DNA of 64,000 bases from Ignavibacteria bacterium. GTDB taxonomy: Bacteria > Bacteroidota > Ignavibacteria > Kapaibacteriales > UBA4661. A program made the position numbers and the translations under genes. Under the pieces are notes generated by a model. The model saw only the letters and a program-made list of their open reading frames with translations, was not told the DNA's origin and did no database searches. The stretch spans positions 78,859-142,858 of the forward strand of contig JACVZY010000110.1 of the NCBI GenBank assembly GCA_014654705.1, written 5' to 3'. Below are positions 61,001 through 64,000 of the stretch, one piece after another; position 1 is the stretch's first letter; each line of letters opens with the position of its first letter.

Positions 61001-61993
61001 ATACCGTCACGCTGGGCATATGAAGGCTTGGTAACGCTTCAATACTCGTTCAACAGCTTCCAGCCAAGAGCCGACTACTTGCAGCGCAGACTCATTCGTG
61101 GCAATGTGCTGTCCGACTTGGCAGATAACATTGAAAAAGAGATTGACTCCCTCAATACTGCGTTTGAAGCACAGTACATCGCCGATACAACGGCTCGTAC
61201 CGCAAAGATTGCCGAACTTGACCAGAAAATCTTGGAAAATCAGGCACAGCTTGCTGCCATGCAAAAAAACAAGTCTTCACTGGATTCGGCAATAGAGGCA
61301 AACCGTGCGATGGTCAAGAAAAGCGGTGGCAACCCCGAAACGCTCAAGAAGCAAATCCAAGCGCTCCAAGAAGAAGCACAAAAAACGCTTGCGTTCTATT
61401 CCAACTTCGACCGCGCCTCGGTGGAGCGCACCAATGCTGTTGCGTATTACGACAACAAAATCAAAACCGATAGTTTGAATTATGTTGCCCGTATTGCGAC
61501 GCTCAACGACCAATTACAAAAAACCGAGTTGGATTTACAAGACTTCCAAGTCCAGAAGCAGCGTGTGGACTCGCTTCTCGACCTACATCGTACCGCTTAC
61601 CAAAAGCAATACGGCAATCAAGAAATCGCCCGCGAGGTACGCATTGCCAACGACAACTATCATGACTTGAAAGTAGCTGCACTAAAAGGCATTCAGCACG
61701 GTACACCCGAAGCTGCCGCCCATGCAGATGCAGTACGCGGCACGGACATTGACGCGGAAATCAGTTGGTGGGACTACCCGCTTTTGGTTTCGACGAAATC
61801 CGTTCCCGTCATCAATCTCTTCAACCCGTGGTTTAAGACTGTTCCGACGGCACTCTACGATGCGGTAATGCTCTGGCTCATGGCTATTGCTGCCAGCATC
61901 GGCACGATTGCTCTTCTGGCACTCCGCGACCCGATTGCAACCTTCTTCCAGCGCTTCCGCCGCAAGAAGCGCGTGGCTGCGCCAAGCAATTAA
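58064..61993 (+). CDS. TerB-FHA-ABCG fused ABC transporter with coiled-coil loop
   Basis: A 1309-residue protein starting MSTTEPLIAN. Order: TerB-like helical domain (about 20-150, LFSVLAIADGVVSDAERNY); a middle region; a FHA-like domain (about 335-440, YRIGNHKKCDIILHDDSAKEWDFRI), which reads phospho-threonine; an ABC ATPase with Walker A GPSGCGKST (476-484), signature LSGGQRKR (582-589) and Walker B YFLDEP (603-608); an ABCG-type membrane domain (about 790-1287). The loop before the last helix is enlarged to about 220 residues and is largely coiled coil (about 1015-1210). It resembles mycobacterial Rv1747-type FHA-regulated exporters. Substrate unknown; Ser/Thr kinase control of export is an inference. 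A strong terminator follows. Confidence 0.9.
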   Translation: MSTTEPLIANNSVAAIEQSFENSLIVNTIKLFSVLAIADGVVSDAERNYVSNYLDSLYLPPIADYLFGQFERYIETGAEVESAARQIREGFSYENRVFILMKVYELASTDQMEEAERETARAIGQEIGVTIEDLAFIEKIFDVPDAADLETGKQTIIQSLRVGDIPGYSDIILPYQRLDLEILKINSIYVALLKSQQHPVSVGNAMAMAKNLSHRLANKIQHNQNITIREYTINYEDLNFYFQLKAKFAVPVTLYVAKGMNLEGKEEFIISQMSSYEDIMTIEFAKLTIMLRPLTPMTNLSVNGMPIDEQIFVNLNDDISVDNCPINLRKVAFQEGLASDTFPLDSDKLEYRIGNHKKCDIILHDDSAKEWDFRILRVSGGDGQNTLLLEPKGCPYSVYHNSRVIKKSVQLPERSIVLVDKFVLSLNFPSGVCAIEPFRFKDFIGRQITYQFQDGTRGLDDLTFEIDYGDLVAVMGPSGCGKSTLLNIINGYNKPTQGTVELNAYNLHKLYPSLRDYLGYVPQDDLLFENLTVYENLFYNGKLRYPRKTDKEINDIVNAVLIDIDLADKRDIRAGSPTQRTLSGGQRKRLNIGLELLSRADVYFLDEPTSGLSSKDSEKIVELLRRLSLQGKIVFVVIHQPSSKIYKMFDKTLFLDKGGKMAFYGDSMMALAYFKAHSSLFQGDAIGGEQFDVITVAAQRPFVENTEPDLLLEVLEEPLRDIDGVPLPQRKYSPDYWKERFLDYRNSVKRITVEDANRVPLPPAREYTLGDKWRQFVNLLSRNFKNKVRDRSNLLITFLEAPLLAIAVALILRLLPSATSEYNLFQNDNLRVYIFLATIIAMFLAMTNSVDEIIKDAAILLRERMLNIRNTAYYASKFLTLFVFCVAQNILFIAFSFPILGMHELYFEYLGFLTIVSFNGIALGLLISALPSLSSKAAFNIVPLLLIPQIIFAGALIPYSQMDHLKVNKKHEIPEVCQFIPSRWAYEGLVTLQYSFNSFQPRADYLQRRLIRGNVLSDLADNIEKEIDSLNTAFEAQYIADTTARTAKIAELDQKILENQAQLAAMQKNKSSLDSAIEANRAMVKKSGGNPETLKKQIQALQEEAQKTLAFYSNFDRASVERTNAVAYYDNKIKTDSLNYVARIATLNDQLQKTELDLQDFQVQKQRVDSLLDLHRTAYQKQYGNQEIAREVRIANDNYHDLKVAALKGIQHGTPEAAAHADAVRGTDIDAEISWWDYPLLVSTKSVPVINLFNPWFKTVPTALYDAVMLWLMAIAASIGTIALLALRDPIATFFQRFRRKKRVAAPSN

Positions 61994-62016
61994 AAAGTTA
62001 AACTTTCCCGAAAACG

Positions 62017-62057
62017 AAAAGCCCCGCATGAATGATTTCATGCGGGGCTTTGTTTTG
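62017..62057. terminator. Bidirectional terminator between the ABC gene and the IPT/T9SS gene
   Basis: AAAGCCCCGCATGA and TCATGCGGGGCTTT form a long GC-rich stem. A T-rich tail follows on plus and minus strands (TGTTTTG; TTTTCG). It sits between convergent stops at 61993 and 62075. Confidence 0.9.
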
Positions 62058-62074
62058 CAGTCACACTGAAGCAA

Positions 62075-63964
62075 TTACCGCTTCACCACTCGCTGCCGGA
62101 GAATACGCCCGTCCGCCGATTCTACCACTACAATGTACACGCCTGCGCTCAAACCAGCGACATTCACCGAGCCAGACGTTGTCCGATCTTCCACAACCAC
62201 ACTCCCGCGCATATCGTACACACGCACCGTCCGCTGCCCCACGCCGCCGATACGTAACTCCGTTTCCATCGGATTCGGATAGATGCTCAGTTCTTGAGAA
62301 GCGCTCTGCATATGCTTTTCGGCAACTACTTCCACCGGATTTCCTACGCTGTTGTTTTCCCACCTGCGTTCTGTCGTGACTGCATTGCCCTCAGAAGCAC
62401 CTGCAATTTGCCCGTCAAAGAACGAGCGCGGCAAAAGAACGCCGTGCGCACGACCATCAGAGTTTTCCACTGTCAGCGAAACCGTCGGCGTGTTTGACAT
62501 GAGACGGAAGGTAGTCGGTATCTGCGCTGTGCACGCCGTGTCGCCGTCTTGCGAAAGTACCGTCAGCGCTGAGTTTGACAGTGCTGCGCGGATACCACTC
62601 AGAAAATTCACCCCGCGCACTCTGAGGCGACCGCCGCTTTGGAGCGTTACCGCTATAATCGTTGGTGGTGGGCGGCGCTCTATGCGCACCGTTGCGCTTG
62701 TGCTTTGTCCGTCGCTATTTTGCAGACGCAGCGTAAGACTGACACCGCCGATTTCATTGACCGATGCCGGTACCTCTACAATCGCTTCGGTGGACGACGG
62801 CACGCTCACTCGTGCTTGAAGACTGCCGATGAATGCTTGCACCGTGCGGAAGATGTTCGCGCCCGAAAGCCGAATGCTGAACGCCCGCCCTGATGCTGTC
62901 GTGGTAAAGACAAACGGCTGCCCGTCGTTTGCTGCAATCTGCACAGCAGCCCCTGTAACGACGGTGAGCGTGATAGAACCACTCTGCCCATCAGGATTGA
63001 CGAGAATAATAGTTTTTGTGCCGGGTGAGCGAAGTACACCCGGAAGGGTCATTGCGGCTTGTGTAGCGGTCATAGTGGACGAAGAAACCGCGACTGCCGT
63101 AGTGACATCAGCGTTTTGCTCACGCACCAGCACTCGTGCGCCCGTGAGGAAATTGAAGCCGGAGAGCGTCAACGCGGCATCATCGCCGGAAGCGCTCAGG
63201 CTTGCCAGAGAGACGGACGCGATAACGGGCGAGGGCAAGCGCGAGTACGTCAGCCCCAAGCCGCTCATATCCAGACTTGCTCCCAAGCCTCCTGTGAGCT
63301 GAACGCGCTCGTTTACGGGTACGCCGCCCACGATGGCTGTGATGGTATTGTCATTCACCACCACAAAATTTGTCACGGGAACGCCACCGATAAGCAGCCC
63401 TGTAGCACCCGTGAAGCCTGAACCGGAGAGCGTGATGGGCGTTCCGAAGGCAAGCGACTGCGGCGAAAAGCCGGAGATTACCGCCGACTGTGGCGCAGTA
63501 TTACCAGTAGGCGCAGTGCCGCCACTTTGTGCCGTACCACCAAGGCTAAAGCCGCCGAGCGAGAATGTACCTGCCGGAGCAGTAACGATGACAAGTTGTT
63601 GCCCGCCCGTGACGGCAGTGCTACTACCGACAACGGCGGTTATTTGTGTGTCGCTGTTGACGACGAAGCTGGATGCGGGCGTACCGCCGAAACTCACGGC
63701 GGTTGCGCCTGTGAAGCCGCTTCCGGTGATGACGACGCTTGTTCCGGCGCTACCAGCGGCTGGGGTGAAGGAGGTGATACCCTGAGGAGTACCCCGAATA
63801 CGTGCAATTCTGCTTCGAGAAATTCCGTTATAATTTGAGAAATTCCCAGCAGTAATGATATTGCCATCAGGCTGTATTGCAAGGCTGGCAATAGCATTGT
63901 CGAAGCCAGAACCTTGTAGGACAAATGAATTGTCTAATGTACCGTTACTAATGCCAATTAAAAG
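62075..63964 (-). CDS. IPT/TIG-repeat T9SS protein, 5' end missing or out of frame
   Basis: A 629-codon open frame without a normal start at its 5' end: a TAA at 63965-63967 precedes it, and the first ATG is at 63697, inside a domain. The first part reads GISNGTLDNSFVLQGSGFDNAIASLA and IQPDGNIITAGNFSNYNGISRSRIARI (63950-63800), a delta-60-type repeat. Then come about five IPT/TIG-like modules (ITSFTPAAGSAGTSVVITGSGF; VISGFSPQSLAFGTPITLSGSGF and weaker ones) and a T9SS sorting domain (ELSIYPNPMETELRI to RQRVVKR). Surface exposure is likely. Because delta-60 repeats normally come in series, an upstream frameshift or gene truncation is more likely than a true start at 63697. Confidence 0.75.
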   Translation of the reverse strand, partial: LLIGISNGTLDNSFVLQGSGFDNAIASLAIQPDGNIITAGNFSNYNGISRSRIARIRGTPQGITSFTPAAGSAGTSVVITGSGFTGATAVSFGGTPASSFVVNSDTQITAVVGSSTAVTGGQQLVIVTAPAGTFSLGGFSLGGTAQSGGTAPTGNTAPQSAVISGFSPQSLAFGTPITLSGSGFTGATGLLIGGVPVTNFVVVNDNTITAIVGGVPVNERVQLTGGLGASLDMSGLGLTYSRLPSPVIASVSLASLSASGDDAALTLSGFNFLTGARVLVREQNADVTTAVAVSSSTMTATQAAMTLPGVLRSPGTKTIILVNPDGQSGSITLTVVTGAAVQIAANDGQPFVFTTTASGRAFSIRLSGANIFRTVQAFIGSLQARVSVPSSTEAIVEVPASVNEIGGVSLTLRLQNSDGQSTSATVRIERRPPPTIIAVTLQSGGRLRVRGVNFLSGIRAALSNSALTVLSQDGDTACTAQIPTTFRLMSNTPTVSLTVENSDGRAHGVLLPRSFFDGQIAGASEGNAVTTERRWENNSVGNPVEVVAEKHMQSASQELSIYPNPMETELRIGGVGQRTVRVYDMRGSVVVEDRTTSGSVNVAGLSAGVYIVVVESADGRILRQRVVKR

Positions 63965-64000
63965 TTAAAAATCAGAGCAATCAAAGCGGCAGCCAGTCTG

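Overview
The window looks like a chromosomal segment of a Gram-negative bacterium of the Bacteroidota/Chlorobiota (FCB) lineage. Candidatus Kapabacteria-like Chlorobiota is my best guess, by inference only. Support: very large secreted proteins with IPT/TIG, leucine-rich, CUB and delta-60-type repeats that end in a type IX secretion (T9SS) sorting domain; TonB-dependent transport and OmpA/BamA-type envelope proteins; a NagB-LmbE fusion; a YpdA-type (bacillithiol system) reductase; and several promoters of the Bacteroidota form TTTG, 19-20 bp, TAnnTTTG. There is no rRNA, CRISPR array, prophage or transposase gene. One tRNA-Ser(GGA) is present.

Layout. 1-4.2 kb: YpdA-like reductase (cut by the window edge), PNPOx-like flavoprotein, HslV peptidase, YfiR-like periplasmic protein and a BamA/TamA-like barrel. 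4.4-11.6 kb: one 2400-residue T9SS surface protein. 11.9-17 kb: P460-type cytochrome lipoprotein, Crp/Fnr regulator, a CHMI-type tautomerase, DUF1294 protein, RhlE-type helicase and an alpha/beta hydrolase. 17-19.6 kb: a T9SS protein with two CUB, two cohesin-like and one dockerin-like domain. 19.8-28.4 kb: an amino-sugar/peptidoglycan recycling neighbourhood (NagB-LmbE, CBM9-like protein, two TonB-C proteins, NagX-like acyltransferase, PaiB-like protein, NamZ-beta-lactamase). A 194-bp MITE-like element and a 61-bp tandem duplication sit in it.

28.5-35.2 kb: a rewired chemosensory cluster on the minus strand, in transcription order: a CheA-like protein with no kinase or CheW domain, CheR, a CheB-type receiver fused to CheD with no methylesterase domain, a hybrid histidine kinase (REC-PAS-HisKA-HATPase-REC-Hpt) and a single-domain response regulator, closed by a terminator. 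This is the strongest candidate for something unusual. 35.5-41.1 kb: subtilase, DEVH helicase, YdeI-like protein, VOC protein, LD-carboxypeptidase and tRNA-Ser. 41.1-47.1 kb: TonB-dependent receptor, M28 peptidase, PD40 propeller, a split small CxxC gene and heme oxygenase.

47.3-51.3 kb: an apparent TetR regulon. Five minus-strand genes (alpha/beta hydrolase, MaoC-like hydratase, DUF4442 thioesterase, transglutaminase-like protein, TetR regulator) each have a closely related 20-bp palindromic site just upstream. 51.3-55.2 kb: a TPR histidine kinase and a TPR adenylate cyclase, adjacent. 55.4-57.6 kb: OmpA-type protein with a 17-proline tract. 58-62 kb: a TerB-FHA-ABCG fused transporter with a large coiled-coil loop. 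62-64 kb: an IPT/T9SS protein whose 5' part is out of frame or missing at the window edge.
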